The notes beneath the pieces were generated by a model. The model did no database searches, was not told where the DNA came from, and worked only from the letters and a program-made list of their open reading frames with translations. Shown here piece after piece: positions 12,067-23,298 of a stretch of 64,000 nt of DNA. Both the position numbers and the translations under genes were made by a program. The DNA lies in contig JAYESD010000007.1 of assembly GCA_036927565.1 (NCBI GenBank), forward strand, positions 6,469,644 through 6,533,643, in the 5' to 3' direction. Source of the DNA: Tuctoria greenei (Eukaryota; Streptophyta; Magnoliopsida; Poales; Poaceae). The first letter of the stretch is position 1. Every line of letters starts with the position of its first letter.

Positions 12067-12958
12067 TGATGAGTAGGAATAGGCCCGATCTTCCGAAAGG
12101 TATGTCGATTGGGATGGAGAACTCGACGTTGATGATCAGCGGCACTCGAGCGGTTCGAGTACCCCTGCAATCACTACACCACGGCTCTGTTGGTTATCAA
12201 CCGTTCTGCACACGCTTGACCTTGCCAAGAAGGCTAATCCCTGCAAGTTCAACCGAGAACACGAGCAAGAACGTCGAAGACACGATCGGAAATCGCGAAG
12301 TTGGGGTCTCACAAACCGTAGAACGGCGATATTATTGATCTAAGCAAAATCCACCGAATATGACCGGCGGCTGCATTATTTATAGTCTAGGGTTCGACCA
12401 AAACACGATTAGATGTATCCCTAATGGACTCTTACGGGATACAAGGCCCAAAAGGCCCGATTCAGTGGCGCAGCATCGGACAGAAATCCGGACTCGATTT
12501 TTTTCGACTACTCCCAATGACTCCGGAGGAGTTTTTAGTTAGGACCAGAACCATTGGAAAGTTTATCTTCTCCTCTTTCCGTGCATATGTAGAACGTCAA
12601 AAACGGAGTCCGTATGCCTCCTGGGCGTCCGTTTTAAGGTGGACTTCTCCTGGACTCCGAGTTGAACTCGAGTCCGAGTTGTAAACTGTTTCCATCAACT
12701 TGTGGACGCCCATCTGGTTCTCCACACTCCCAAGGCCTCTTTGCTTCACTTGTTGATCTTCTCCATTATTCCTAATAACAATTAAATCATCACATAGCAA
12801 TCTATTCTCAAACTCACATGCAAAAGAAGTTAGGAACGAATTCACCCGCTGATTTAATAACCGTGCTCGTGCTCTTGTGATTGGTCCTTGCAGTTCAATG
12901 TGCGTCTCCACTGTTGTGATGTCCTCATCAACTTGTTCATTTGAGACTTAGTGTGACA
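12067..12958 (-). mobile_element. 5' LTR of the second gypsy element (minus strand)
   Basis: On the minus strand the LTR runs from TGTCACACTAAG (12958) to CA (12067), about 890 bases, followed by a Met-tRNA-like primer site. It contains a TATA box on the minus strand (CTATAAATAATG, about 12370-12385). The plus-strand ORFs here (12066-12684) are incidental. The right boundary is supported by the match between the TGTCACAC terminus and typical chromovirus LTR starts, not by a second copy, which is off the window. Confidence 0.6.
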
Positions 12959-14051
12959 GACCGAGAGAAACCCTAGGGGGGCCGGACTAGTCCGCCCCTG
13001 TGGCCGGACTAGTCCGGGCCGACCCAGAAAAGTCTGTTTTGGAACGGACCTAGTGGTTCTGTTCCACTTCGGACTAGTCCGTTGTTGACCAGAATAGTCT
13101 GTTGTCTAGTGACCGTTTGAATTTGGAAATTTGTCGGGTAGCGTGACGATTGTTGCTCAGTGTGGCAGTTGTCAGGAACTGACCAGGGGTCAGTGGTCCC
13201 ATAGGGCCGGACTAGTCTGGGGTGTGAGGTCGGACTAGTCCGCCCCTTTGCCGATGTAAGCCAAAGGGGCTCGGGACCTCTATAAAAAGGGGACCCCCTG
13301 GCTCATTTGAAAATGACTTGAACCCTAGCGCCGCCACAAGCATCCTAGAGCCTTCTAAAGCCTTCCACTCGTCCTACTAACCCCCTAAGAGCAAATCTTG
13401 AAGAGATTAGGGTTTGGGGAGGAGAGTGAAGGAAGATCATCGCGCTTTGGCTCTCGGTTTGATCTCTGGCACATTGTGTTGTGTTTTGTGGCTTGTGTGA
13501 GTTGAGCTTCGTGTGCTCCTCATTGTATTGATTTGTGGGAGCCTCAAGTTGTGAGCAGCCCCATCAAACTTGGTGATTACCCATTGATATAGTGGAAACC
13601 AAGCCGACCATCGTGGTGGCTTGGTGAGAGAAGGGTCAAGTGAGACCCGGTCCTTGTGTGGACTTCTCAACGTGGAGGTAGGCTTCTTCATGGAGCTGAA
13701 CTATGGGATAAATCTCGTTTCACTTGTCTCTCGCTTTTCGTGATCACTAGTATTGATATTAAGGTTCACTTTGCTCTTATTGCCTTACACTTTGATCATT
13801 ATTATAAACTTGCAATCTAAGTGTTTGAACCTCCCAATCTAAGCTTCACAAGTTTACTACATATTGCTCATATCTTTGGTGAACTTTATTTCTGCAAATA
13901 ACCTATAGAAAACAAGTTTTAGGGTTTCCACCCTGTGCTGAGCGGACTAGTCCGGCCCTGAGCAGACTAGTCCGGCCACAGGAATTTAATCTTGTTTGAT
14001 TAAGTGATTTCAGGTATTATTGCCTATTCACCCCCCTCTAGGCGAATTTCA
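12959..14051 (+). mobile_element. SIRE-like copia LTR fragment with CGGACTAGTCCG motifs
   Basis: The right end reads CTATTCACCCCCCTCTAGGCGAATTTCA, split here only by eye, which is the standard SIRE LTR 3' end, and a TATA box lies at 13279-13287 (CTATAAAAA). Copies of GGACTAGTCCG lie at about 12986, 13008, 13071, 13230 and 13945. The left part is missing or displaced because the minus-strand gypsy LTR abuts at 12958. After 14051 the sequence resumes a Tat-type gypsy RNase H region that aligns with element B (near 25480), so this LTR is inserted in element A. The LTR is related to, but diverged from, that of element S. Confidence 0.65.
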
Positions 14052-15564
14052 GACCTCTACCATGTCCAACGTCTCAATAATGCTGAAGCTGACGAACTCT
14101 CGATGAAGGCTTCAACCGGAGCTCTGGCTCCTGACAGTGTTTTTGTCCGGAGATTGTCAAAACCAACCACTCAGCCTGCTGAACTAAGCGAAGGGGGTGA
14201 GACCAGAACCTCGAGGCTGGCAGTCTGGTGGCCCTGTTAACATGGCGTCCACCAAGGGTCGTAGGTGCTGCAGGAAGCTCCGAGCAACCCAGCATGCCAG
14301 ACTCAGAAGCTCAAGTTAGCTCCGATGCATGGATCTCAGAGATCCAGATCTACTTGAAAGACAATGTCCTTCCTGAAGATGGTGTATCCGCTGACTGGAT
14401 CATCAGATTGGCTAAAAGATACACGCTGGTAGAAGGGGATCTCTACCGGTGCGGTGCCAATGGTGTCCTAATGCGGTGCATCGCAAGAGAAGAAGGCCGC
14501 GAGCTCCTCCCTGATATTCATGGAGGTGAGTGTGGGAACCATGCGTCTTCCCACACGTTGGTCAGTAAAGCCTTCTGACATGGCTTCTACTGGCCAACAA
14601 CACTGCAGGATGCAATCGAGTTGGTGAAAAAGTGTGAAGCGTGCCAGTTCCATGCAAAAAAAATTCACACTCTGGCTCAGTCACTGCAAATGATACCTCC
14701 TACATGGCCATTCGTTGTGTGGGGGTGGACATTTTGGGACCTTTACCAAAAGCTGTCGGAGGTTACAGGTTCTTGTATGTCACCATTGACAAGTTCACCA
14801 AGTGGCCAAAAGCTACTCCAGTTGTGACAATCAACAAGCAGTCCGCTATCAAGTTCTTGAAGTCCATAGTCTGCAGATTTGGAGTTCCGAACAGAGTCAT
14901 CATGGAAAACATAACCCAATTTACAAGTGCAGCGTTCCAAGACTTTTGCGAAGACTTCGGTATTCAAGTCAGCTACACAACAATAGCTCATCCGACAAGT
15001 AATGGCCAAGCCGAGAGAGCAAATGCAAAAATATTAAAATGACTCAAGACACGCACATATGAGTGCATGAAGAAACACGGAGCCAACAGGATTGAGGAGC
15101 TTCCATTCGCATTGTGGGCGAGAAGGACAACACCTAGCCGATCAACTAGAGAGACCCCCTTCTTCCTGGTGTACGGAGATGAATCGGTCCTTCTTCTAGA
15201 GATCACCATGGGGTCGCACCGGGTCCGGACCTTTGACGAATCTGCGCAGGACCAGCTCTGGCGTGAAGACCTTGACCTCGTCGACGAGGGAAGGTGCCAA
15301 GCAGCTGTTCGGAATGCACGTTATCGCCAGGCGCTCCAGCGCTATCATCAAAGGCATGTGCGCAACCGACAGCTCGAGGAAGGCGATCTGGTGCTGCGGA
15401 GAATTCTAACTCATGAAGGGATGAACAAACTTTCCCCCAACTGGAAAGGTCCCTTCCGAGTGATCAAAGTTTCCCGTCCCGGATGTGTTCGCTTGGCAAC
15501 TGAGGATGGGACCCCGCTTCCCAATCCTTGGAACACTGAGCACCTCCGTAAGTTTTATGCTTAG
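14052..15564 (+). pseudogene. Tat-type gypsy element A: RNase H end and integrase
   Basis: Remnant of the pol C-terminal half, aligned by eye with element B (25480-26590). In order: the end of the second RNase H (NAEADELS near 14080), a linker, the integrase zinc region (CEACQFHAKKI near 14640), the core (DILGPLPKAV near 14730, GQAERAN near 15005) and a C-terminal domain ending LRKFYA at 15564. Breaks: frameshifts near 14230 and 14725, TGA at 14576-14578, TGA at 15040-15042. The second catalytic Asp of the integrase core is replaced (MENITQF where B keeps TDNGTQF). Upstream gag, protease and reverse transcriptase lie beyond the nested insertions to the left. Confidence 0.85.
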
Positions 15565-17100
15565 TTTCATGGAGGTGAGCCTGTAATTACACACAATGTA
15601 AGTTATAGAGTCTATACACAGAGTCATGTAGGTACTCTGGGAGAACATCCGGCCCCCTCCGGGAGGGTCCAGGCAGTTCAAGCAACATTTTAACTCGGTC
15701 CCTATACTAAAAGTGTGGCTTACCTACCCTGGGTTAGAACAAGATGTATAGCACACTTAGCTTGGTTCCGTACCCTAAGTGTGCCCTTGTCTCCCCTATA
15801 ATTTGGACCTATAATGAAAGACATTATTGTGTGAAAGCAGTCTCCACGTGCATTAATTTTGTACAAGCTCATTTTCTTTTATTATCTTTAACTTCTTGTC
15901 TATAACGAAGTTGTGCAATTCTTTTTGAGCTTTAGTCCAAAGTTATTTATATGTTCTACAAGTGATATTGTCAATTTTTTCAGATCTTAGTTGCTAGACG
16001 GTCTACTCACCTGAACGCCAAAACTATTGTCAGGTCTGGAGTGTGCTATCGACTTAGCCTGGTCAAGCACCCTAAGTACGCCACTCTACCTACATTCTGG
16101 CAGGCCTCAGTAGGGTGGGTCCAAAAGGCATTCGGATCTGAAGAGATTACATCAATGTACTTGTTATCATATTGAGTTCCTTTGGATCTAAAACTCAAAC
16201 AAGAACAGTAAGACACAAAAGAGTTATTAATGAGAGGACAAATTTTATTGTTTTTCTTGTCTTTGATGCGCAGGAAAAATGAAAACTCATGACGACGGTG
16301 GACGATACCGGAGCTACTAAGCTTCGACATCCCCCAAGGGGGCCCGCCATTGACGTTTCTAACGTTGAAAGTGGGCATCCTCGGAGCTAACAAACTTCAA
16401 CAACTCCCATGGGGGCCAACCGTCGACATGAAGCATAATGACAATTCAAGCGAAGATGGTAAATAAATCACCTCGAGGGGATTCGACGTCGACTTATTCT
16501 ATGTTGATGGTGGATATCGTTGAATCCGATAAGCCTTGACAATCCCGGGGGGCCCGCCGTCGACGTTCTACGCGTTGACAGTAGGTGCCGTCAGACCTGC
16601 CAAGCTCCAACAACCCCAGGGGGCCCGCCATCGACATTCTACGCGTTGACAGTGGGTGTCGTTGACCTACCAAGCTCCGACAACCCCAGGGGGCCCACTG
16701 TCGATGTTTCATGCGTTGACACTGGGCACTGTTGGACCTATCAAGCTCCGACATCCCAGGGGCCCTGCCGTCGACGTTTCACGCGTTGACAGTGGGCGCC
16801 GTCGGACCTATCAAGCTCAACCACCCAGGGGGGCCCGCCGTCGACGTCACAAAGAGTCCCTGGAGATGTCGGAAGTAAGCTTTGGACATAAAGGCTAAGC
16901 GTTCTAGCTACAAGTTCGAAGCATTCAAGTCATCAAGATATTGTCAAAACTTTTGGTACATGTTCACAATCAAATTGTGTACATCTACCAAGGGGCCAAT
17001 AAGATAAAGGACAATGTGTTGAAGGCAAACACAAAATGGAATTCATTCATTCAAGGAAAGTAGGTTTCATTCATTAGAAGGACTGTATTACAAAATGAGG
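15565..17100 (+). other. Noncoding spacer of element A between pol and antisense ORF
   Basis: No coding frame recognised. It contains a tandem repeat block (annotated separately). Near 16950 a short stretch (TACATGTTCACAATCAAATT) also occurs in element B at 26641, marking the left edge of the shared antisense-ORF region. In B the equivalent spacer, including the tandem repeats, has been lost. A long pol-to-LTR spacer is typical of Tat/Ogre elements. Confidence 0.65.
16300..16856 (+). repeat. 70-bp tandem repeat array in element A
   Basis: The word CGCGTTGAC recurs at 16571, 16642, 16712 (as TGCGTTGAC) and 16782, spacing 70-71 bases. Each unit also has CAAGCTCCGACA..CCCAGGGGGCCCGCC..TCGACGTT. 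About five clear units run from 16530 to 16850, with two or three decayed ones from about 16300. GC-rich and CpG-rich. Confidence 0.85.
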
Positions 17101-17253
17101 ATTACAGTAAAAGGCAAGAGAAAAAGGTCCTAGCTGCTGGAGGCTCTAAGTCCTGTTAAAAATGAGCCAACCTTCTCGGCATCTTCTTGGACGCTAGCCC
17201 TGGCGGCATCCTCCTCTTTGACAACGTCCTTCGATGACCGGATCTAGAGAAAG

Positions 17254-20200
17254 TTAGGGGTCTCGGCTCTTGTAACACACCATAACATATTCGGCGACAT
17301 TCTTGGCCAGAGATTTCCCCTTCGTCTCTAGCTGGTCGGTGATGACGTCACCCATCGCGTCGAGTTTGCTGCCAGTAGAGCTAAGTGCCACCAGTGTCTT
17401 GTCTAGCTCTGGTGCTTGGTTCTCTGGATGTACCAGACTGAAGCCAAGTGGAACCAAAGCTTTGTTGGCATTCCCCAAGAAGTCCCAGACCTGCTGGGAC
17501 TCAGTCGCCCTTACATTCCTCAACTCCTCCAGTGACCTTCTGGTGACTGCAAGCTCCGAATTCTCCTAGGTGATGCGCTCGACCTCTTTGGCATGATGCT
17601 AGATGCTTTCAGCCACTTGCTTTTCGCGGTTAGCGAGCTCGGTCACCTGGAGGTGGATGTGGTTCTGCCGTTCGGCCAGGTCCTTCTCCCTGCCTCTCAC
17701 ATTTCCCTCTCTGGTGGCAACATCAGCTTCTCATTTGGAGAACTCTTGCCCCATCTTCCAATGCTTCTCCTCATCCTGCTTGCACCGCTGATCAAATTTC
17801 TTGGTGTGGTCTGCAAAATTCTGCTCTCCCAGGGAAAGCTTCTAGGCGAGCTCCCCCTCCCTTTTCAAGACATCCTCCTGCATCTCTTGGAGTTTCTCTT
17901 CCCTCTCATCGAGGTCCGCTCGGCGCTTTAGGAGAATCTCGTTCAAAGTGTTGAGGCTGTCTTGACGTTCGTCAGCAACATCATTGCTCTTTATGGCATG
18001 CTCGAGAATTTCCCAAGACTTAACGTCGAGGGCCCTGATAGAGGCCTCCCTCTCTTCCAGCAACTGGCCCATATTCCATCCGGGCCTTCTCCTTCTCGAC
18101 CCACTCCTGTTGGTCGACAAGCATTGTCTGCGCCAACTTGGTTTTGAAATGAAGTCTGTTGCGCCAACGCCTTAAGGTGTGGCACTCTTCTTTGAGGACC
18201 TTGCTGCCGTGGTCGAAGGCGAGCTGGACTTGACGGAGACTGGAGCAGGTGTCGTCAATAGACAACGCCAAAGGAATAGGCTCCGGGCCTGCCGGGGTCA
18301 TCTCCACCGGCTCCAAGGGGTCTTCAAGCACAAAAAATGGGTCCCACACCACATACATGGTCCCCTATGATCCTGCGGAACTAGGGCCGCCCCTCGGAAG
18401 CTCTTCTGCTTCTATCAATGCTGATGAGGGTCCCACCGAGGGAACTTCAACCTTCGGGGCTGACGTCGAAGGTCCCCCCGCTAGATCTTCAACTGACGGC
18501 TCTGTAGGTGGAGGGCCCGTCGCTAACTCCTCTAGGTGCTTCGGCTTGGACATGGGCACCTCCGGAGTAATCACCTCTAGGGCAGATGTTGGAACTTTGT
18601 CCGGAGCCCCCACTACCGCTAGCTCAGGCGCCAACACTTCTACTGCATTCGGCTCTAGTGCCGGAGCTTCAATAACCTCCAACACAGAGGATGGAACTTC
18701 GGTCACCTCTGGCTCGATCGTCGGATCTTCAATAACTTCCAGCACAGGCGCCGGAGCTACGGTTATCTCCGGCTCAAATGCTGTAGCTTCCGCCATCTCT
18801 GTCTCCTGCTCTGGAGCTTCAGTCGCTGGCGCTGCGGCTGCTGGCGCATCTTCATCAACCTATCCCCCGTGGTCCGGCGCTACCACAGGAGTTCCTGGCG
18901 TCTCCTCTTGATCCAAGTCCATGACAGCTGGTGTCGGAGCTGCCGTGTCTTCTGCCACCACTTGGGGAGGCACAGGCATTGAAGCTGGAGCTTCTGCAAG
19001 CTCAGCCTCAGTCACTGCAGCAGGTGCCGAAGCCTTGGACTTCTTTCTCAACACCTTGGAAACGAAAGATCGGGAAAATTAAATACATGATAAAGACAAT
19101 ATTGGCACCTCAAGGCAAGATCACAATGCTTACCTGGGAATCCTACCGCCCCAGTCGCTACAGAATTTCTTCTTCTGAGGCCCGAAGTCAGAGCCCACTA
19201 GATCCGATGAGGCAAAGACCTCGGACCTCAGCCGGAAGCTAGCTGCTGCAGCTGGAGTCTTCTCAGCCGGGATCTACCTTGGCTAGGAAGGACCGCCAGA
19301 TCTGGAGCCCGCAGCTGGCATTAGAGCCGGAGTCAATTTGCCAGAGCTGGTGCTCCTTGAGGATGCCAACATTGAAAGAGGCATGGCCACCAAAGATCTA
19401 CATCGTCAGGGAGAAGGGGATGTTGACGACGGAGCTGACCTAAGGGAGCTCCCATCAGCATGCCTCAACTTCCTCATTCGACTGGAAAATTCGGCGGGCT
19501 CCTTGCCTTTGCCCTTGCCCTTGCTAGCGCCATCATCCTTCCGGCTTGGAACAGTGGGGGCCACCCTCTCTGAAGCTCCGAGGATTGCAACCCCGGAGGT
19601 ACTACGTCTCTCTACCACACCTAGGTCGTCCAACACTGGAATCCTCCTCCGGAGCTCCCTGCTAACCTCTGGAACCATGTTCAGAGGCAAGAAGGCAGCC
19701 GACGGTGCCAGGGCATCGCGGGAGATACCTCCATTCTGAAATTTCTTGAGATGAATCTTCAAAGCTTCATCATACAAGTTGGTGTTCAAACTGACTTCAA
19801 TGGTTATGATCCATTTCACTAGTGAAAGCCCATGCAGGCCACTCCCTGGTCTTCAGCGGAGCCCACCTGTTCACCAAGAAATTGTCGAAGACCAGTTGGG
19901 AGGTCACTCCTCCCTCTACGCGTTCTTGGATCCTTTCTAGGATGGGCTTGTACTCTTCTGACTGCTCTAGAACCATGTTCCAGGCGTCAGTGTCGACATT
20001 GAGAAGGCCCTTGGGCAGCTCCAACCTCTCGTACTCCTCCACTGTGATGATCACCGAATACTTCTTCCAATCATACCACTTGTCGGAGGGGAAGGTGTTC
20101 AAGTACTTGAAGGGGAAATTCTTCCGCTTTGCAAAGTAGTAGAAGCCTATCAACTCTGTCCCCTTCCCGGTGGTGCGGACCGTGAAGAAGGTCCGAAACA

Positions 20201-20525
20201 TCTCAATGCAAGGAGGCACACCCACCCACATCTCGCAGAAGTGGACGAAGTTCACCACCAGCAAGAGGGAGTGGGGGCCGAGATGATAAAGCTGGAGGCC
20301 GTAGAAATCCAGCAGCATCAAGAGAAAGCTTGAAAAAGGTGGGATCAGACCCACCATGGCGTATGCTGAGAAGTACACCATCTCTCTGGTGCGCTCCTTC
20401 TTGCAGGGGAGCTTGACGAAGCGGATGTCCTTGTTGCAGAAGTCGCTGGACCACCCCATGTAGGTCCAGACACTCGACATCTCTTTGTTGGTCTTGATCT
20501 TGCTGCGAGGAAGACCCAACTCCAT
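17254..20525 (-). pseudogene. Antisense ORF of element A (PF04195-like plus coiled coil)
   Basis: Encoded opposite to pol. It starts at 20525 (MELGLPRSKIKT) with a domain containing AYAMVGLIPPFSSF, LLDFYGLQLYHLGPHS and HFCEMWVG, which I recognise as the 'putative gypsy type transposon' family (Pfam PF04195, from memory). The frame is clean to 19797, shifts, then runs to 19406. A region rich in Ala, Pro and Glu follows (18365-18796), then Glu/Arg/Leu-rich coiled-coil segments (17842-18120, 17254-17523). Several frameshifts and stops make it a pseudogene. A splice donor (CCAG/GTAAGC, about 19133) with an acceptor near 19060 suggests a short intron, as in element B. Function unknown; Tat elements such as Grande are known for extra antisense ORFs. 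Confidence 0.8.
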
Positions 20526-21064
20526 CGCGGCAAAGCGGAGTAAAAGTTGGAATGGCTATGCAAAGGTTGGGAGGCTCTAAGCGCAAGTTCGATTGAAAGC
20601 ATAAAGAGTCCTCAAACCATGCATGCTTTCCTTCTTAAGTAAGCCTCCGCAACGCTTGGATGGAAACCGCAATAGGACCGAGATCACATTTTAAAAAAGC
20701 TACCCTGTCAATGACGAATGGACTCGGGTCCACTCTGGTGGAAAGGACAAAGTTATTACCCCAAGTGAAGCATTGTCATGATGGGAAGTTGGAAGCCCGA
20801 GGGAGGCGGCCTGACAGGGCACTCGGAACCGATACGGTTTTTGTATTGGGAACCAGTGACCTTCAATTGCATGAGATCCGCATGCAAGGATCTCACCTGC
20901 CGCATTCAAAAGAAGCCACACGATGATAGTTTAACATCGAACAGTTGTCCCAACGGCACATCAGAAGATCTTTGAAGCCGCAACACGGGAATCGAAGATG
21001 GCCCCACCTCTGGTAAAATAAGCTAACCCAAAGGATTTCTCCTAGAGGTGAGTCCGAGGGCCAC
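20526..21064 (+). other. 3' spacer of element A before the LTR
   Basis: Promoter/leader region for the antisense ORF in one direction and 3' end of element A in the other. It matches the equivalent stretch of element B (30338-30857), including GGAACCGATACGRTTTT and GCATGAGATCCGCA-like words. No coding content recognised. It ends in the GGGCCAC motif immediately before the LTR. Confidence 0.6.
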
Positions 21065-21110
21065 TGTCGGTACCGTGCATACCGGGTACCCCATGATACC
21101 GCAAAAATGC
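21065..21110 (+). mobile_element. Truncated 3' LTR of element A
   Basis: TGTCGGTACCGTGCATACC starts in the same context (GGGCCAC before it) as the 3' LTR of element B at 30858, so this is the LTR start. Only about 45 bases can be assigned before the sequence changes to element E near 21110. The rest of the LTR was not found in the window. Confidence 0.55.
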
Positions 21111-21207
21111 TAAGGAGTTCCATTGGCAAATATGTGCAATGCCTTATATGATCGTTGCATTGCGCTCAGCTTTCTGAGGTGGGACAAAATATCTTCGGCG
21201 TAAATCA

Positions 21208-21483
21208 GAGACGCGCCCAGGTAAGGTGCGTCTCTCATTATTTTGTGGCCGAACGGACACGCAACATGCGAAAGCTGTTGTTCCCGCGACCAACAACTTT
21301 CACATGCGGAAATGTCGACTGAAAACTGTGCGCAATGCCTTATATGGTCGTTGTATTTCCCTAGGCTTTCCAAGGTGGGACAAAAAATCTTCGGCGTAAA
21401 TCGGAGACACGCCTAGGTAAGGCGCGTCTCTCATTTGCCGGATCTCAGAAATCTGAGGCGCGCCCAGGTAAGGCGCTTCTCTC
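21208..21483. repeat. Three GAGACGCGCC hairpins (subterminal repeats of element E)
   Basis: Three stem-loops: GAGACGCGCC, spacer of about 7 bases (CAGGTAA or TAGGTAA), then GGYGCGTCTC, at about 21208-21236, 21404-21432 and 21455-21483. The first two lie in a roughly 200-base direct repeat that begins near GCAATGCCTTATATG (21137 and 21332) and includes CTTCGGCGTAAAT. Confidence 0.75.
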
Positions 21484-21490
21484 ATGCACT

Positions 21491-21563
21491 CTTCACCATA
21501 TTGCCACTCGCACGACATCGTGAGCGTCCGTTGCCACTCGCATGTTATCGTGAGCATCCGTTG
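21491..21563. repeat. Short tandem repeat in element E
   Basis: Two copies of TTGCCACTCGCA followed by a degenerate half ending ATCGTGAGCRTCCG, spaced 34 bases (about 21498 and 21532). Confidence 0.6.
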
Positions 21564-21743
21564 CAGGAATAAACAAACACAATGACATTGCAATTAATGG
21601 ATATAATTGAAATTCAAGGATAAACAAACTGAATGACAATGCAATTCAGAGATAATTTGCAACTCAATGAATTTCATAGTTCATACATTGCATGCCCTCT
21701 AAACTAATTTCGAATCTAAACTTATTCCTAAAGATCTCATCAA

Positions 21744-22580
21744 TCAATCTAAACTGTATCGTCCAGCTTGCTCCCGAACACGTCTCTTATATTCCCCTGG
21801 ATCCTGAAAATATTGATATTCTTTAAATTATCAAATGTCGAAGGAGGAATCAATAACCTAAGTTGGTCACAAACACAAAGTGTCTAACCTTGATAAGTAG
21901 ATTATACCAATCATTTTCTACATCGGGCGCATTTGGCTGATGCAGCAAACGCTCAACTTCAAGTAGTATAGTTTTGATTGTAAAACTAGTCCACCACCCC
22001 TACGAAATAACAATTTAAGAAACATAAGAAACCAGTTCAAATAAGTTCGGCAATAATTACTAATTACATGAGCAAATAAGTCTATCTTACAGTCTCTTGA
22101 TCAAGAATCCCGATGCAGAGTGCTCCTGAGCGATGGACATTTGGGTGGAAGAAACAACGTGGAAAGGCGCATCTTGGAGGCACCAACGGATAGTTCTCTA
22201 AGAAGGAGATTGTAAGGGGTAGTAACCATCTTCCCAGTCAGTCTACAAAGGAAATTCATTAATAGGAGGACTATGGTTAAACTCATATGATTGTGCTTGT
22301 TCTTCATGCTTACCCCTTCTTTACCGGGGACAATGCACTGTCACTTCAATAAATATCCCGATTCAGGCTTCGTAGAGAAACCCTACGTAGCGAAATTGAA
22401 ATACCAAAAACAAACAAGATGAGAAAATAAAACTACAATTAAGTTCATCAGTCTATTGCAAAGCTACATATATACAACAATGCGACCGGTGTGCCATATG
22501 TACATACATGGGGATGGTTCTTGCATCACACCAAGCGCTCCTCCTTTAGTCGGTTATGTGCCAAGCCAATATCTAACCCA
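21744..22580 (-). pseudogene. UBC9-like SUMO-conjugating enzyme pseudogene in element E (five exons)
   Basis: Minus strand. Exons by eye: 1 about 22505-22580, 2 22314-22382, 3 22091-22242, 4 21889-21999, 5 21744-21803 ending in TGA. The protein resembles UBC9, the E2 that carries SUMO on a catalytic Cys: KNHPH then GFSTKPE, HPNVHRSGALC with the active-site Cys, and EYKRRVREQAGRY at the C-terminus. Splice sites (GT..AG) are kept at each junction. Decay: the start codon is lost, TGA replaces a Trp codon in exons 1 and 2, and exon 3 has a one-base deletion. Exon 4 keeps the Trp codon that is a stop in the copy at 50268-51107, so the two copies decayed separately. An intron-bearing copy points to DNA-level capture. 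Confidence 0.8.
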
Positions 22581-22586
22581 ACCATG

Positions 22587-22690
22587 AATAGTGACAACAA
22601 CGACGAGGACGGCGACAACAACGATGACGACGAGGACGGCGACGATGACGACGACGAGGACAGCGACGACGATGATGGCGATGGAAAACA
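22587..22690 (+). repeat. GAC/GAY trinucleotide-rich block
   Basis: About 100 bases of GAC, GAT, GAG and AAC triplets. In the frame starting at 22584 it would encode an Asp/Glu run, but the frame has no family resemblance and ends at 22709. I treat it as a degenerate trinucleotide repeat just upstream of UBC9-like exon 1. Confidence 0.6.
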
Positions 22691-23107
22691 GAGGCGGCGG
22701 TCGCACTAGTGTTGGTCGATTAGTAAAGGACAGTTGGTCGATTAGTAAAGGAGCACTGGAGGTGAAGAGACGAGGGAGATAAATGTGAGACGCGCGTTAC
22801 GTTAAAGCGTATCTTCTGTTATCAAAAGAGAGATGCGTGACATGAGGACTGCATAGAACTTAATTTCGGCGGCGTGGTGCAGAGACGCATGAGATTTTCG
22901 GCGTGTGCGACCTTTCATTTCCCCGATGCGGTATTGATGTGTCCCATCGTTCCAGCAATGTGTGGGAAACCAATCGCTCCGTCGTCGACTCCGCGTAGAC
23001 CTTATTTAAGACGCGCCATCACCCGTGAGTTCTCCACAAGCGCTTCACTCACTTTGAATCCGTTTCTTATTTTCTTCGTCTTTTTGCATCGATGATCCAC
23101 CATCACC

Positions 23108-23159
23108 ATGGCCGAGCATCCGCCGCCAAGCCCTCCGAGGGAGACACCGTGCAAGAAAC
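23108..23159 (+). pseudogene. Small acidic-tailed gene E1, 5' part (cut by SIRE S)
   Basis: ATG at 23108 in ACCATCACCATGG context opens a frame (MAEHPPPSPPRETPCKK) that parallels gene E2 at 44201 (MANVLPPSTRREPPCKK). A TTATTTAAG word at 23001 may be its TATA element. The frame is interrupted after 17 codons by the SIRE-type element S, with GAAAC (23155-23159) duplicated at 43417-43421. The rest of the gene is at 43417-43780. Function unknown. Confidence 0.65.
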
Positions 23160-23298
23160 TGAATGTGGCCTAGAGGGGGGGTGAATAGGCCCTTTTGCGA
23201 ATTGTTGGATCCTGCAACACTTAACAACCAGTTCAATACCAGAGATATCGGACTAGTCCGGTAAAGTGCAGACTAATCCGGTGTTCACGGACTAAGTT

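Larger units (their letters stand above)
21111..23159. mobile_element. Left part of unclassified element E
   Basis: Mobile DNA of unknown superfamily. Evidence for one element: hairpin-forming GAGACGCGCC motifs at this end (21208, 21404, 21455) and similar GAGACGCG..GTCTC words at the far end (44713-44860); a UBC9-like gene copy shared with the CACTA element at 49418; and two paralogous small genes, the first of which continues on the right side of the 20-kb SIRE insertion. Terminal inverted repeats and target duplicates could not be found, so the exact limits are uncertain. Confidence 0.5.

Noticed and set aside
12066..12684. Plus-strand ORFs around 12066-12684
   Set aside because: They fall in an LTR whose promoter and TG..CA ends read on the minus strand; no motif in the translations.
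18249..18911. 220-codon plus-strand Ser/Gly-rich ORF in element A
   Set aside because: Complement of the Ala/Pro/Glu-rich part of the antisense ORF; the same occurs in element B at 27970-28818.
21062..21070. CACTG at the A/E border as a possible CACTA terminus of element E
   Set aside because: The same CCACTGTCGG context stands before the 3' LTR of element B (30854), so it belongs to the gypsy element.
22491..22709. Asp-rich ORF next to the UBC9-like copy in element E
   Set aside because: A degenerate GAC repeat; the frame begins within UBC9-like exon 1 on the other strand and has no family resemblance.
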